Made by a program: the position numbers and the translations under genes. 64,000 nucleotides of DNA from Rhyzopertha dominica (Eukaryota > Arthropoda > Insecta > Coleoptera > Bostrichidae), in the NCBI GenBank assembly GCA_025024175.1, contig QCXZ01000003.1, positions 60,034,023-60,098,022 on the forward strand, read 5' to 3'. The notes beneath the pieces were generated by a model, which saw nothing but the letters and a program-made list of their open reading frames with translations, was not told where the DNA came from and did no database searches. Numbering within the stretch: position 1 is the stretch's first letter; every line of letters starts with the position of its first letter. Below, one piece after another: positions 47,305 to 59,338 of the stretch.

Positions 47305-48630
47305 AATTACATCCACATCCAACGGATGGGAAGTATTGTAGCGCGAAAAAAATTTTCAAAAATTTTTATTTGCTCATTCGCTTTAAAATGGCCGAAAACG
47401 CAAAAAAATTCTTGTCTGTGTGTCTGTGGTTTTGTTTGTGGACACGATAACTTTCAAAAAACTTAATATATGATCTTAAAATTTGGCTCAACTACCCAAA
47501 GCGACCTATTATTTGTGGGGTAATCACGGTATCGGGAAGGGGGCAAAATTGGGGGGGTAACTACCCTTTTGGCAAATTTTTATTCTTTATATTTTTTTCG
47601 TTTTAGTATGTGATTAGTAATATAACTGCGAGTATTATTCGCTCTTATAAATTTTCGGTGCAGCACACTGTTTAGAATAAAGTGACCATACGTCCCTCAT
47701 TTGGAGGGACAGTCACCCATTTTAAACTATCGTCCCTCCTCAATTATTGTCCCTCCAATGTCCCTCTTTTTGCTTCTTTTTTAAACATACAATATTTTCT
47801 GTTTGAGAAAAATAAAAACGATGCTTTTGCTATTCGCTATTCGATATGCTTTAGTTTTGGTTTTGGTATCTTTACGTGGTCAACCAATACCCGCTAAATA
47901 TCCGTAAAAGACATGGTATAGCAACTAATTATATACACCGGTCTCTGGATGTCTCAGAGCGAGAAACCAGTAACAATGACCTGTAATTTAATTTATACCG
48001 TTGTAACATACGTGATAAATGGCGAAAATTTGTGAGAAATCATAAGCTTGTTAAAAATCAATAAAAATATAATAATTTTGATTTTTTTTCCTGCTACATG
48101 TATACTTGATAATAGGTATTTCCGTGTGCCGTGTGGAATTCCGTCCCTCTTTGGNAGGTTTATAATCTGGTCACTTTAGTTTAGAAGATATTAACAAAAA
48201 AGCANTTAAAGAAAACGGTTTTTTTCTAAATATCTCCGAATATATTTAATATATTCAAAAAATGAAAAATCCATCAGATAGGAAATAAAGTTTCTNACAA
48301 AAAGTGACATTTTCGAAATATTTCCAAAAAACCTATTTTGGTCCCTGCTCGTACGATTTTTTTAAAATTTTGGTATTATATAGAAAATCAAATTTCTGAT
48401 CAGAAAGCACTCTTGTATTTTTTTTAAGTTAATAATTTTCGAGTTATTTGGAAAAACCGATTATAAAATTTATATATTTTTGCTAATATCACGAGGACTG
48501 TTGTCTTAGAAAAAATGTGTAGAGACAAAATGCTCAAAATCTGATTACTTATCGTATAGTATAAGAAATAAAAACGTAAATATCATTTTGACAATTGGAT
48601 GTGGAAGTATTGATTCAATTTGCAGCGGCT
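47305..48630. mobile_element. ~0.83-kb dispersed repeat, split by a hAT MITE
   Basis: Second copy of the repeat at 22465-23345, with the same order of blocks (TCCACATCCAACGGATGGG, TTGGTCCCTGCTCGTACGA...). It is interrupted by the insertion at 47678-48178. Confidence 0.8.
47678..48178. mobile_element. hAT-type MITE, 501 bp
   Basis: Terminal inverted repeat TAAAGTGACCA (11 bp) at both ends and a perfect 8-bp target-site duplication GTTTAGAA (47670-47677 and 48179-48186). The paralogous repeat at 22.87 kb holds a single GTTTAGAA, the empty site. CGTCCCTC motifs recur inside. Eight-bp duplications are the hAT hallmark. No transposase. Confidence 0.9.
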
Positions 48631-49559
48631 CTTTTAGTTGCAATAGGTATTTATAAATATTGCTAAAATTACTAGTGTCTGTTTAATTATTGGCATTGTT
48701 CACATTTTCATTAATAAAGCACATTTCAAAGAAAAGTCTTTTTTTATAATTAGTTCCAGTGACAAGGATATCAGAGTTTTCAAAAACAAAACGATGTCCC
48801 GTGGTTAAGGAGTGCTGGGAAAGAGCACATTTACTGCGTCCCAGTCTACATTCATTCTTGTGTGAAAAAGTCCTTTGCTAGGTAGGTAGAGTACGTAGGT
48901 AGAGCAAAAACTTAAATTCCGCTAGGGAGCGCCACCGGTTATTTTCATCGTATTTCGGTCTAATAGTGGTTTAGACAAACCCTCAGATATTAGGGTCCAC
49001 TCACCAGGACTACCAACATTTATTGCGCTCACTTAGTTTAGGGCAATAAATTTCCGTACCAGGGTGGATGTTCTATAATGGAGAATTTCTTATTTGGCTA
49101 CGATTTGTATCATGTCGTTCAAAGAGCAGGCAGACTGAGTTTGTCTGTAAAATACTGGTATAACTGTGAAATGTCCTTACTATTTTCTAATAAAACTGTT
49201 TCTTTGGGGACGTGAGGTTAAAGGTCATATTGAGATGACGATTTTAGAAACTAAAAGGCCTGAAACAGTCAACTTGAAATGTTACTAGTATTGCATAGAT
49301 GATAACTAAAAATTTATATCTAATATGCTCAAAGGTGAGGCAGTGTGGAATTGATATCAATTATAATTATCCAAAGTTCTTGCACAGAAATACAAGTACG
49401 ACAATTATAGAAACTATAACATATCTGATTTTATTTTGGTTTAAATACTCCAAGTTTTAGTGAAATTCTTTTTGAAAACCCCCATTTCAATGTAGGACTT
49501 ACTTATACTTGCAAGTATTGCTTATCTGTGTACACAGGCTTAGATGAACTAATTCATCC
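48631..49559. other. Intergenic, nothing recognised
   Basis: AT-rich DNA without recognised gene. Confidence 0.5.
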
Positions 49560-50900
49560 ATGGTACAAGGTGTCCAATTTCCGTTGTAATTACAGGGTGT
49601 CTGTCTTTTATTTTAAAACTGTAGCGAACCTTTAAATAACCTAAATTCCTTCAGTTCTCAATACCACGCTAAGGTATGTAGAGACAAGAAAATGTAGATA
49701 TTTTTGACAGTAATTATTATTTTGCATCCAGAATTTTTAAAGGGGCCAAGTATTTTGAGATATGTCTCAAACTTGGATTTTTCGGGAATAATATTTTCCT
49801 AATTAAGCAAATACACATTGTTAGGTTTATTTTCAAAATATCAGCTATTCACACAATTTTTTTTAAATGCTTTAATAAAATCTTGTTTTTCGTTAAAATG
49901 GATGCAAAATGATGTTACCAAACAATAATTTTCATTAACTACATGGCATCCTTGACTACTGACGAAAGAACTGTATGCACCCCTTTACGGGTCTTAATTA
50001 TGGAAATAGGGTCATATTCCTTTTAATAGATTTAAAATTATTTCAGATTATTTCCTCCATCTGTCAAATTTAAATTTTGGCAAATCACATTCGTAGTTAT
50101 AGTTTATAATAACCAATCCGACGCCGATACCAGCGACTATTACAAATCGAATGTCAGAGTCGACTATTTTAATAAGTATCTCAAATCAAGTAGGTACACT
50201 AGTATGCCAAATAAATGAAAACGTCAGAGACAAAAAGATCCAGTCGATTCGGTAACGTCTCTGATCAAAAGATCGACAATGTATTCTAAAATTTAATTCA
50301 GGCAATAATCCTAACAAATGACAATTAATGTTGATAAATTAGCGACTATTTACTTTGTCAGAAATTTTCTCGAAAATTATCATATTATTAATGCCAGTTT
50401 ACTTTCGTCAAATTGAGTCTCGCACTCTCGAAAAATTGATGACAATGTAAAGAGTCGACTATTTATCAAGATCTTGTTATATTACCGTTGAATCTATACT
50501 ATACAGTATGTTCTCCGGTTCCATAGCTTTTTGGTGCAAATATCAAATCTGATTAAATCATTAAAAATGAAATAGTAACAGATTTTTTCGACCATGGCAA
50601 AGCTAGCTACGGTTTTCATAAAAAAATGCAAGTTTGTGATACATCTAGAAACATGTGACCCCCTAAAAGAACTTTTGAGTGTTACTGGATTCAAAATAAA
50701 AATGTCTATCAAAAAGTGTTCACAATTTTCAGGACTGCAGAAATTGTAAGGATATGATAAAGTTAGGTAGAGCTTCAAAACAAAAGAGGGTATAAAATGG
50801 TAACGGCACAATTCAATTCCCATCAAAAAGTAAGACAGTAATGTCGGAGCTGTAACGAACAACGAATATGAGACTGGCAAGTGTAATTTCAACTCATTAC
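49560..50900. mobile_element. Diverged relative of the 45-47 kb foldback
   Basis: The right part (ACAATTCAATTCC, AAGTAAGACAGTAATGTCGG) and left part (TTCCGTTGTAATTACAGGGT, CCTTTAAATAACC) match the arms of the 45214-47221 element with many changes. Exact ends are uncertain. Confidence 0.55.
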
Positions 50901-51859
50901 AAAATTACTACAAAAGTGGTATAAGATATGCTGCAGAGCATATAGAATTGCAAAAAGTAATGGTAACAGTAATGTAACTTTTACATATACTATACGGGCT
51001 GGGACTACCTGACTTTTATTACACTAATCCTTGGGCCAAATAAACTGGCATACCGGGACACATTCATAATATTAAGAGTATACAAATATTTGATGCCGTT
51101 CAAAAGATTTGCAGAATTTCATCCTTTCTAGGAAGATCATCGGCAATGTATTAAAAGTTTCTAGGAAGACAATAATTATTTCAATTAGAAAAGGGTTGTA
51201 GACAAGAATCTATTGTTTTCTTGTACATGTGTTTATAATATCACGAGAGTGAGAATAAATTGAAAATAATTCGACAGAACTGTTGCCAAATGCTAACAGT
51301 TCAAATTAATATTTCGTATTCTTCTGAAGGCATGAAATCAGGCCGGCTTGGTTCCTACCCTGAAAACATGTTATACAAAGGTTTTGCTGTCTTTAAAAGT
51401 AGGACAAACAGAAAATATGTACTAATATGTAGGAAAGGCAACGGTGTAGTTATCTTAAAAAATGCCGTCTGTATAGTCACGTTGAATTTCTAGCATTATA
51501 TTTATATGTCCTTGCATTGGATAAGCGTTAACTACAAAAATTTGTAATTTATTTAAATACCCTTCTACAGATTTAGTAAATTTTGATGCTCAACGTTCGG
51601 GTCTTGGGTATAGCAATATATTTTGCATTTGTGACCTTATGAAAATAAAATATGGTTTGTTACTCAAGTCTAACTAACATTTGGCAATACTAATAAGTAA
51701 GTTTTGAGGCAATGCGTAGCTAAGGGCAAATACCTTTTTGTCAGATAAATCTTTGTAAACTAGCCCTGCCCTATTATTCATGAGGAGGGATTAAATTTAA
51801 TCGCTAATAGGTTAATACCTCCTGAGACCGCAGCCCCACAGCTTTCCTCATTTTTTTTA
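50901..51859. other. Intergenic, nothing recognised
   Basis: AT-rich DNA; the ORF at 51260-51493 has no recognised family. Confidence 0.5.
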
Positions 51860-51868
51860 TATATAAAG
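51860..51868 (+). promoter_or_regulatory. TATA box candidate
   Basis: TATATAAAG lies about 30-40 nt upstream of pyrimidine/CAGT initiator-like sites and 87 nt upstream of the small ORF at 51955. Confidence 0.5.
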
Positions 51869-51954
51869 TGGAGGTAAAAGCAATTTTTCAGTTTATTGTC
51901 AATTCAGTGTTTGTCAGTGAAACAAGTGAAGACAGTGTGGTTTGTTCTTAGACA

Positions 51955-52031
51955 ATGGCGAAATCGAAAAAGTGTTTTTCAACAAGGCGTAAAACTTCTG
52001 GGCGTTCAAAAGCAATAAAAAATTTAATAAG
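51955..52031 (+). CDS. Candidate first coding exon, unknown gene (copy 1)
   Basis: An ATG in a good context (GACAATGG) opens 25 codons, very basic (MAKSKKCFSTRRKTSGR...), and ends in phase 2 at AG|GTAAGT. A TATA box lies upstream. A similar exon with the same phase is at 54922-55007. No downstream exon was recognised, and a SINE has landed 3-18 nt into the intron. It could belong to a gene, to a transposon, or be chance. Confidence 0.35.
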
Positions 52032-52049
52032 GTAAGTACTGTGTGTTTG

Positions 52050-52296
52050 ATATTTTTAATGGGTTTTACAGGCACATGAAGAAATGAAAAAGTATTGCCA
52101 GCCTTGACCGAGATTTGAACTCGGGCCTTTTGAACACTAGTCAAACGCTCTACCCACTGAGCTATCAAGGCCCTATTCAAAAGGCCCGAGTTCAAATCTC
52201 GGTCAAGGCTGGCAATACTTTTTCATTTCTTCATATGCCTGTAAAACCCATTAAAATATCATACATGTTCATAAGAACTCAATTCAGGCAGTNATT
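52050..52296. mobile_element. tRNA-derived SINE, inverted arrangement
   Basis: 247-bp insert with a 16-bp target-site duplication AAGTACTGTRTGTTTG (52034-52049 and 52297-52312, one mismatch). The - strand half holds a complete tRNA-like head and tail; the + strand half repeats the tRNA 3' half and tail. The two halves form a palindrome with arms of about 85 bp. Tail landmarks are CTTTTTCATTTCTTCAT and CTGTAAAACCCATTAAAA. Confidence 0.85.
52101..52171 (-). tRNA. tRNA-Thr(AGT)-like head of the SINE
   Basis: 71 nt fold without mismatches: acceptor GCCTTGA/TCAAGGC, D arm GCTC/GAGC with an A-box-like AGTGGGTAGAGC, anticodon stem TTTGA/TCAAA with loop CTAGTGT (anticodon AGT), 4-nt variable loop, T arm CCGAG/CTCGG with loop TTCAAAT. 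The family tail and the duplication around it show that it is the SINE promoter head and not a lone tRNA gene. Confidence 0.65.
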
Positions 52297-52699
52297 AAGT
52301 ACTGTATGTTTGTGTTTTGTAGTGAAACGTTTTAGTTATGTGTGAGCAATTCAGTAGTCTTTTATCAGTATTAGTAATACCGTTGTCTGACAACAAGAAA
52401 AGTTTGTTTTCAAAAGAATTAAGATTATGAAAGTTTTTTTGAAGAAAATTGGTACAAATTAAGCATATTTTAACTAATTAATAATCGTATTAATTATTAT
52501 GTATTCGAATAAATTTTATCGAATGTGTGATCCAATTTGATAGCTTATGGTATATCAAATAGTACATTAACAAAGTCATTTAACATGATTAACAATCTTC
52601 GACAGAAAATAAACAATAAAGAAATTCTACACAATAATGTAACAATAATAACTGTACCACATTTAGAGATAAGATATAAATGCATTTAAAATTCAATTC

Positions 52700-53975
52700 A
52701 ATTGGGTATTATCACTTTTTTTGAAAATTACGTAAAATGAATCTTGAAGTGCATATATATCGTACGCCATGTTAAAAAAAAACAAAAAAATATTTGTAGG
52801 TAGAAAATTTCAAGTCTGAAATTCAAATCTTAGGAGTCACCGCCAAAATGCTTCTAACCAAGGTTATCCAACTCGTGACGTCAAGTGTCATGTAAACACT
52901 ACCGACTAGCGTGCTGTTTAATGGTGTAGTACCATTCTTGTATTGGAAAAGCTTTTGTGTGGTGCTCATTGAAAGGACAGTGTAAGAGGTCGCACCAAAA
53001 AAGGATTTGTGTAATTTTACAAGCATCTATTATGTATGGGAAACAAAACAAGTGTTGTTTTGTACATGGTTATAAAAGTACTTCAGTCAGTACAGCTAAC
53101 AACATTTTTGTAACCGTTCCTCGAGATTATCAACCTATAAAAAAGTTGTTTTAAGGCCCCTAGACGTGATATGCCGAAATCGCAATTTGTTTTTTTGTTG
53201 TGAAGATCATCTTAATTCTTACTGTAAGTTTTATTATTCTTTTTGGGGTTATAAATGTTTACCATTCAGTTTCCATTTTGTTATAGCCTGAAGAGGTTAT
53301 GAAAAATTAAATGCGTTTTAAGTTGATAGAGAAAAATGTTATAATAAAGAAAGAAGTTTGTTTCCCATATATTCGACTGTTAGCCAGACCGGAAACGAGC
53401 CGCAAGAGCCCCGAAAATAAATGGCAATTTATATTTATTCTGACCTCTAAAATAAATGTCAAGTTTAGGGTACATTTTTGATTCTTACATTTAGTATATA
53501 TCCAACAACCCACTGTGATCAAATTGTCAATACTACGTTAATGTGAAAAAAAGTTTACCTATGCTGTTGCTTTTACGTTCCTCATCTACGCTGCGTTGAA
53601 CCGCTCGTCGCTGTACACAAATTCCATAACAATGAACATGCCTTCAGAAGTCATAACTCATTAAGTATTTCACTTTTTCTTGGGGTATTTTAATTCGCTT
53701 GTCACAAAATGAACGCAAACAACAAACTGATAAACTGACGGGCTGAGGCTAACGCGTGACGCGCTGACGCCTGATGCAAACAAGCGGCCATTTACAAGAC
53801 ACCTGACGTCATGGCCAATATGTTCGCGTTTTGGCGGTCCCTTTAAATATTCACATTTTTAATATTAAAAATACACCTTACAATCCATTTTTTCGAACTT
53901 ATAAGCTGTCACAGCTGTTTTGTGGATTAGATGTTACCTATTAATAAAATATAGATACATGGCAAATACCCAATT
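52700..53975 (+). mobile_element. THAP-carrying repeat, intact copy
   Basis: 1276 bp, starts AATTGGGTATTATC and ends ATACCCAATT. The palindromic AATT at each end may be part of the terminal repeat or a 4-bp duplication. TTTGGCGGTCCCTTTAAA is a landmark near the right end. Fully collinear with 61325-62627 (inverted). Confidence 0.88.
53031..53420 (+). pseudogene. Degenerate THAP-domain fragment
   Basis: Begins [20 protein letters not shown] and continues IFVTVPRDYQPIKKLF, the N-terminal half of a THAP zinc finger; FCCEDHLN follows with a frame slip. A GTAAGT...TTATAG intron-like gap (about 53224-53285) precedes a second exon-like part. The intron shows capture at the DNA level and not through mRNA. 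Stops shared by all copies indicate that no product is made. Confidence 0.75.
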
Positions 53976-54609
53976 GCATCTAAATTAGAAAAACTGTTTT
54001 GTTCGACTTGGCAGATTGATAATTATCCGACTCAACTGACGAACGTTTGATTTTATGAAATGTTTTAATTTTTATCTTGGGGGTGTTGGTGGATTAGATT
54101 GATCTAACCTGCTCGAATAATGCATTCGAAGGACTAACTGATATAACAGTAAAAGATAACACGTTGCTGTACCTTAAAATATGTATTTAAGGGTGTAGAA
54201 TACTTTTTTAGGCAACAATGAAATATGGTTGTTTTCAAATATAGGTCGAATCCGGTAATTAAGCATAATAGGAAGAAGTCGAGAAAAATTGTAGAAAAAA
54301 TCTAACTTGCGTAGTAAAGTATGTAGAACGCAATAAAGTAAAAAAAAGCGATTTTGATTTCAGCAATAACTGGAGAACCGTTCGTCCCACGGTCCCAAAA
54401 TTTTGAAGGCAGATTCTGACACAACTTCTCTGCTAAATCCTTAAACCCTTTTTTAACATGTTATAATGCTCAAGTAATGTGGTTTTTTATTTTAGTAATA
54501 TATTCATTGCAGTGTTTCTAGTAGCAAATTGTTTTAGCTTGGATTTTCAATGACGCGATAAAAAGATAATGTTGTGTAGGTTTGATAGAAACTTTGAAAT
54601 CAAAAAAAA
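53976..54609. other. Intergenic, nothing recognised
   Basis: Possibly part of the dispersed repeat that follows; no gene seen. Confidence 0.45.
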
Positions 54610-54765
54610 TCCTAAAACTAATGGAGTTATTGCTGAAATAGTAAAAATTTTCCTTAAAATCTCCGCCCCATAATTGTATACGCCTACTTTCTTTTGTCTG
54701 AAGACGTCTGTTTTATTACACTTTCGAGTACTTGTACCTACTGGCCCAGCTTAAGATAATTTTTT
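54610..54765. repeat. Dispersed repeat, inverted partner of 26321-26480
   Basis: Reads the same blocks on the other strand (TTTTGTCTGAAGACGTCTGT, TTTCGAGTACTTGTACC). It ends about 150 nt before the second small exon. Confidence 0.7.
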
Positions 54766-54921
54766 ATTTTTTATTGCACCATCTTTAAGATGGGCGCAAA
54801 GGACACCCGTACTTAGCCAGGTCTGCCGAACGGTTATTCGTTTGATTCAGTTCTACGACTAAAGGAAAGCGCTTTTAGTGTTTTATTTTCTGTGAGCGAA
54901 GTGAAGTGATTTACTAAGAAG

Positions 54922-55007
54922 ATGCCAAAATCCACAGTGTGCCCTTCGAGGAGGAAAAAATTAGGTTATAAGTCTGCTAATTTGAGAAGATTGCGTGCGA
55001 GCCGCAG
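54922..55007 (+). CDS. Candidate first coding exon, unknown gene (copy 2)
   Basis: ATG at 54922 opens 28 codons, very basic (MPKSTVCPSRRKKLGYKS...), and ends in phase 2 at AG|GTAATT. It shares the pattern M-x-K-S-x-x-C-x-S-x-R-x-K-x-x-G with the exon at 51955. A following exon was not found. Confidence 0.35.
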
Positions 55008-55076
55008 GTAATTTATTTACTTCATCCTGTTATGTGATTTCTAAATGTTTTTCATTTTTCAAGAGTTGTGTTTTAT

Positions 55077-55195
55077 AATAATAAAAAAACACTTNTCTTT
55101 ATCCTACTTCCAATTTTTATTTTGGCAAAACCAAATTGGAGGTAGGATAAAAACAACTGCCTTATTATTATTTAATAACTTCCAAAAAACTCTAC
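55077..55195. repeat. Collapsed Penelope terminal repeat pair
   Basis: Inverted arms with TATCCTACTTCCAATTTTTA and GGAGGTAGGATAAAAAC joined almost directly, matching both ends of the 5842-6945 element with the body and the hammerhead segment deleted. Confidence 0.7.
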
Positions 55196-58100
55196 TATTC
55201 ACTATTGTCGTGTTTTATTAAGTTTTCATAATTAGAATAAAAACTGCTTTATGCGATTACAGATCATGGAATTAATTAATCTATTAAAACTTTATGAGTA
55301 TCATTGCATTTCTTACATTACACACATACATACAGGTAATAATGCAATTAGGTATATATCACCCCCAAAATACGAAACCTATATCTCTGTCATGAATTGT
55401 CTTTGTGTCTCAAATCAAATTCTGTAATAATTTATAAAACTTATTTAGCTGTGATATTTACCACTGCCGTCAATTACATAGTTTATGTGTGAATTGTTAA
55501 TTTATAACTGCAATCACGTACCTAACCTAAATTATAAATGTATCTTTATAAATATTACAATTATTAACAAAACCTAATTATGCACTAAAAGTAAATATTT
55601 ATATAATAACTAACTACATATTGCACAGACTGTACAGATGATCTAGATTTTTCACTTATCATACAGATGACTGTACGCTTCTCGTTCTTAACTCTTGGAA
55701 AACTGTTACACTTTTCGCGATTTCTCATAACAAATCTAAATAGGACGGTATAATTTTATTCACTTCGTTTTCCAAGCTACCACTTATACAAGAAAGAGAG
55801 TGGTGGAAACTGCAGGTTAACTAAATGACAAAATAGGACGGCACAATATTCTCCTTTGTTTCTTTCTAAAATGAAATAGATCGATGTGACTAGCATTTTT
55901 AGTTTTGTTTTTTTATGCTATTATTTAGCAAAAACGGTAGTAAAAACCGGAGGTTGAAGTCTTTTCTTGGTTTGAAGTTATTGCTAAAATAGTACATACA
56001 TAACACATAAGCGAGCTAATTTATTAGGTAGACAGAGATACTAAAAGTTCTATTTTATACCTGCATTTTATTGGCAATTGTTAGATCNATTTGCGTTTAT
56101 TTGTGACGTGCTATCAAATATGCCCCCCAGCGAGAATCTTAAGGACCTCAAAATATGTTCGGTTAATTTATCTGATGGTACATACGTTTCTATAAAAAAA
56201 ATCCGCACGGCAATAGTGTGAGGGGTTTACAAGATACAGCCGCTTCGTACTTTTAGTGAAACGCCCTGTATAAACATGAAATGCAAGGAAAGAATTATGT
56301 TTGCTTGTTCACTAGGAATTTCTGAGGTTTATTTGACCATTAATCTGATACTACAGACAGCTGTAATTCTTTTAGGTATTGTCTATATTACAAAGAAAAT
56401 TGGGACTTAGTATACCTACTTGGTAATCCGGGGTAATCTCTTACTATAATAAAACAGCAACAGGTATATTTGTACATTTATCAATGCTAATTTGAATTGT
56501 AAAGGGGGACCGATACTAATCGTACCGTTATTTCGCTTAGATTTAAACATTGAAAACTGATCAATATTCTCCAAGTGGAATTATAATTAATTAATTCTTC
56601 TTTAAGAAAATTATTATTTCCTAGCGTATAAAAAAGGAAATTTACCTTCAATACTTTATATCGAAACAAATATGCGGCAGATTTGTATACTTTTGTTATC
56701 TTTTAATCCAAAGATTATCTAATGAAACTGTGAATATCAAAAAATCTCTTTTAGGCATTTGGGAGCGACACTAAGCTCTCGAGAAAAAGTTCTCACTGTT
56801 AATTAAGTATGTATTTTATTATTAGTACAGAAATTAATTGGGCGTCAACAGAAATCTATTTTCTGGGAACAAAAAATGTAGAGAATTATGGCAAATAGAT
56901 TAAGTTCCCATAAGTTCGAGCGCAGATATTCATTTACTTATTCGGTTTTGTTTCCGTGTACATACACATACATTGCGAACTGGTGAAACTTGTAAAAAAA
57001 CTCAAGCTTTTAGAACTATTGACTAATAATTGACGTTAAAAAATTATGTACAGGCTTGTGGGTTAATATCTCTTGAATGTTCATTACATTTGCCCGCAGA
57101 TGTTCCCCTAGAGCAATAAATTATCTTTGGGGCGGTTGCTAACCATCATAAACGGACAATTGATTGGAAATATACCCGAGCGCCATCTAACGGAATTCTG
57201 CTTCGTAACATTTGTAGTCTACCCCGTTAGCGTATATTCGAACACAACTTCAACAACAATCATTAAAGTATTGTTAAACTGATAATAATCTGAATGTTAC
57301 TGAATGAAACTATTTACAAGAAGGTTATGGTTTTACGATAGCGTTACCTGTAGTCGCAAGGGGTATTGCGGGAAAAACCCATAAATATTTATGGCCGGTT
57401 GATTCTTATCTGCAAAAGAAAACACCCCAATAAAGTTGGGGAAATTCTGTTGTAATTTGCGACGTTATTAACAAAAAAAACCTCTAATTAGCCACAATAG
57501 AAAAACTTGTTTTTCAATAATAATTATTCACAAATAGATAACTGAAAAATGGCATAATAGACAATTTTATCCTAATCTATACCGCACTGACATATAATTA
57601 CTAAATGGTGTTTATGTCTTAGGCAGTCTAGAAATGCGCATGGCGCACCAATAGTAAAAATTTTGGTGTAATTTTTAAACATACTCATTGACGTCGGAAA
57701 TATCAATAAAACAAAACATTTGCAGAACAAAGCTGTATTTCTATGTAATTATATAACTTGTTACGCAAACAAATACATAATACAAGACACTTTTTATTCT
57801 TGTAATACTCGAAAACGTCTTAAAGTATATCCTTTTGTTCTGTCGTTCGTTGAATCGTTGTTTTCTGACAAGAATTACATAAAATATCTAATTTTCGATT
57901 TAGGTTTTAAGTTAAAATATGCATTCCTTCCAATTCATGAATTTGATGAATTGTGAAGTGACTTATCTACAAAATTATTGGTTTGACATGTGCTTAAAAT
58001 CGCGTTATTACACTGCAAAATGTTACGAAGGTACTGCAGGATAAATTCTACATTTTTATCATTCATTTCCGGAGGTAACAGCTGGCAATTTAAGTTATGC

Positions 58101-59080
58101 ATTGATGATTTCACCAATATCTGTAAAATGCATGTTTTGCAGACGAACCACCACCAAAACGTATATGCAAGATAGCTAGGGGATAAGAATTTTAAAAAAA
58201 TCAGCAGGCATTGACGTTCAAAACTGAACTACTGTGCGAGAAAAGGTTATCTTCGATTAAATTGAAAACTGAATTGGAAACCATAATAATAATATATTCA
58301 TAAAAAATCATACAATACATACAATATCGGTATCGTTCTTAGATGAGCAGAAGGAACACCTGTACCTAGTTCTGTCTATAACAACTCAAATAATTATTTT
58401 TCGTTTATTAGTTTCACGACAATGCAAAGAAAAATATGCCAGTTCAGCTTACACGGCGCACATAGGCTTCCTAGAATTGCTTCAATCGTTTTCATGTAGC
58501 TAACAGTTTACTGCTTACGATATTTTTTATTACAGAATTAGCTTTAACTATTTGGAGTTTCAGGCATTAGTTCAATACGAGAATGAGAAACATGAGTACT
58601 AGAAACTACAATTTGCACTTAAGCTAATCATTAACAGATCATTCGTCATATTTGAGTTCTTATACAGGATGATTCAATTTCAGTTCTCTAAACGGAGATC
58701 TCGTAAACGGTAAAAAATAGAAAGAAGGTTAAATGTTGGCAAAGCTGCGTATTTTTTAGCCCTTTCAGAATCTGGACAGAAATCAGATCTACCTGTTGCA
58801 CTTCTTGAGATATTCCAAAAAACTGATATATCTGATCTTCTTTTTTTGCTCATTACTTTTTAAGTATGCAACCGATCGAAAAGTGGAAAGCGCATTCGTA
58901 AAGCAATTTTTTTACAAACTATTCACTAGTGCTAACCCTATTTTTTTCTTATGGACGCCATATTGAAAAATGGTACTGCTGAACTTTTTTCCGATTAATT
59001 TGATATACCATACTTAGTAATTTTTACAAAAAAAATTCAATAATACCAGAAACTGTTGTTTACAAGGATAAAACATAATG
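55196..59080. other. Intergenic, no gene recognised
   Basis: AT-rich. Isolated foldback-type ends occur near 56262 (ACGCCCTGTATAAAC) and 58669 (TACAGGATGATTC). Small ORFs such as 57720-57956 are not supported. Confidence 0.5.
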
Positions 59081-59120
59081 GGCCGGTTTCTCTTCTCTAT
59101 TTTAAGCTAAAATCAATTCT

Positions 59121-59338
59121 AGGTGGCTTTGTCATCATGTCAGTGTAATGCTGACAGATGGCATTGCCATCCTAAATTCTTACTTTCATCATACCATTTC
59201 TTTGGTATATAAGCAAAACCAGTTCTATGCTGTGTTGTCTACACTAGACCTAAATTGCACTGATGAGCTGTAATGACAGCGAAATAGTACTATCTGCAGT
59301 TGGTTGAGGTGTAGACAGCACAGCATAGACATGCATTT
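59121..59338 (+). mobile_element. Retrozyme-like repeat with 13-bp target-site duplication
   Basis: 218-bp insert flanked by direct repeats TAAAATCAATTCT (59108-59120 and 59339-59351). Block order is GGTGGCTTTGTCATCAT, GGCATTGCCATCC, GCAAAACCAGTTCTATG, hammerhead, ATGCATTTT, rotated compared with the copy at 28.2 kb. No ORF. Confidence 0.8.
59253..59301 (+). ncRNA. Hammerhead ribozyme, canonical (second copy)
   Basis: Stem I AATTGCA/TGCAGTT (one G-U), core CTGATGA (59260-59266), stem II GCTGT-AATG-ACAGC, GAAA (59281-59284), palindromic stem III ATAGTACTAT, cleavage-site C (59294). Stem III differs from the 28-kb copy by compensated changes. Outer pairing: CTATGCTGTGTTGTCTACAC with GTGTAGACAGCACAGCATAG. 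Confidence 0.9.

Noticed and set aside
52101..52171. Reading the tRNA-Thr-like fold as a normal tRNA gene
   Set aside because: The fold is perfect, but the SINE tail, inverted partner and 16-bp duplication show it is a SINE head.
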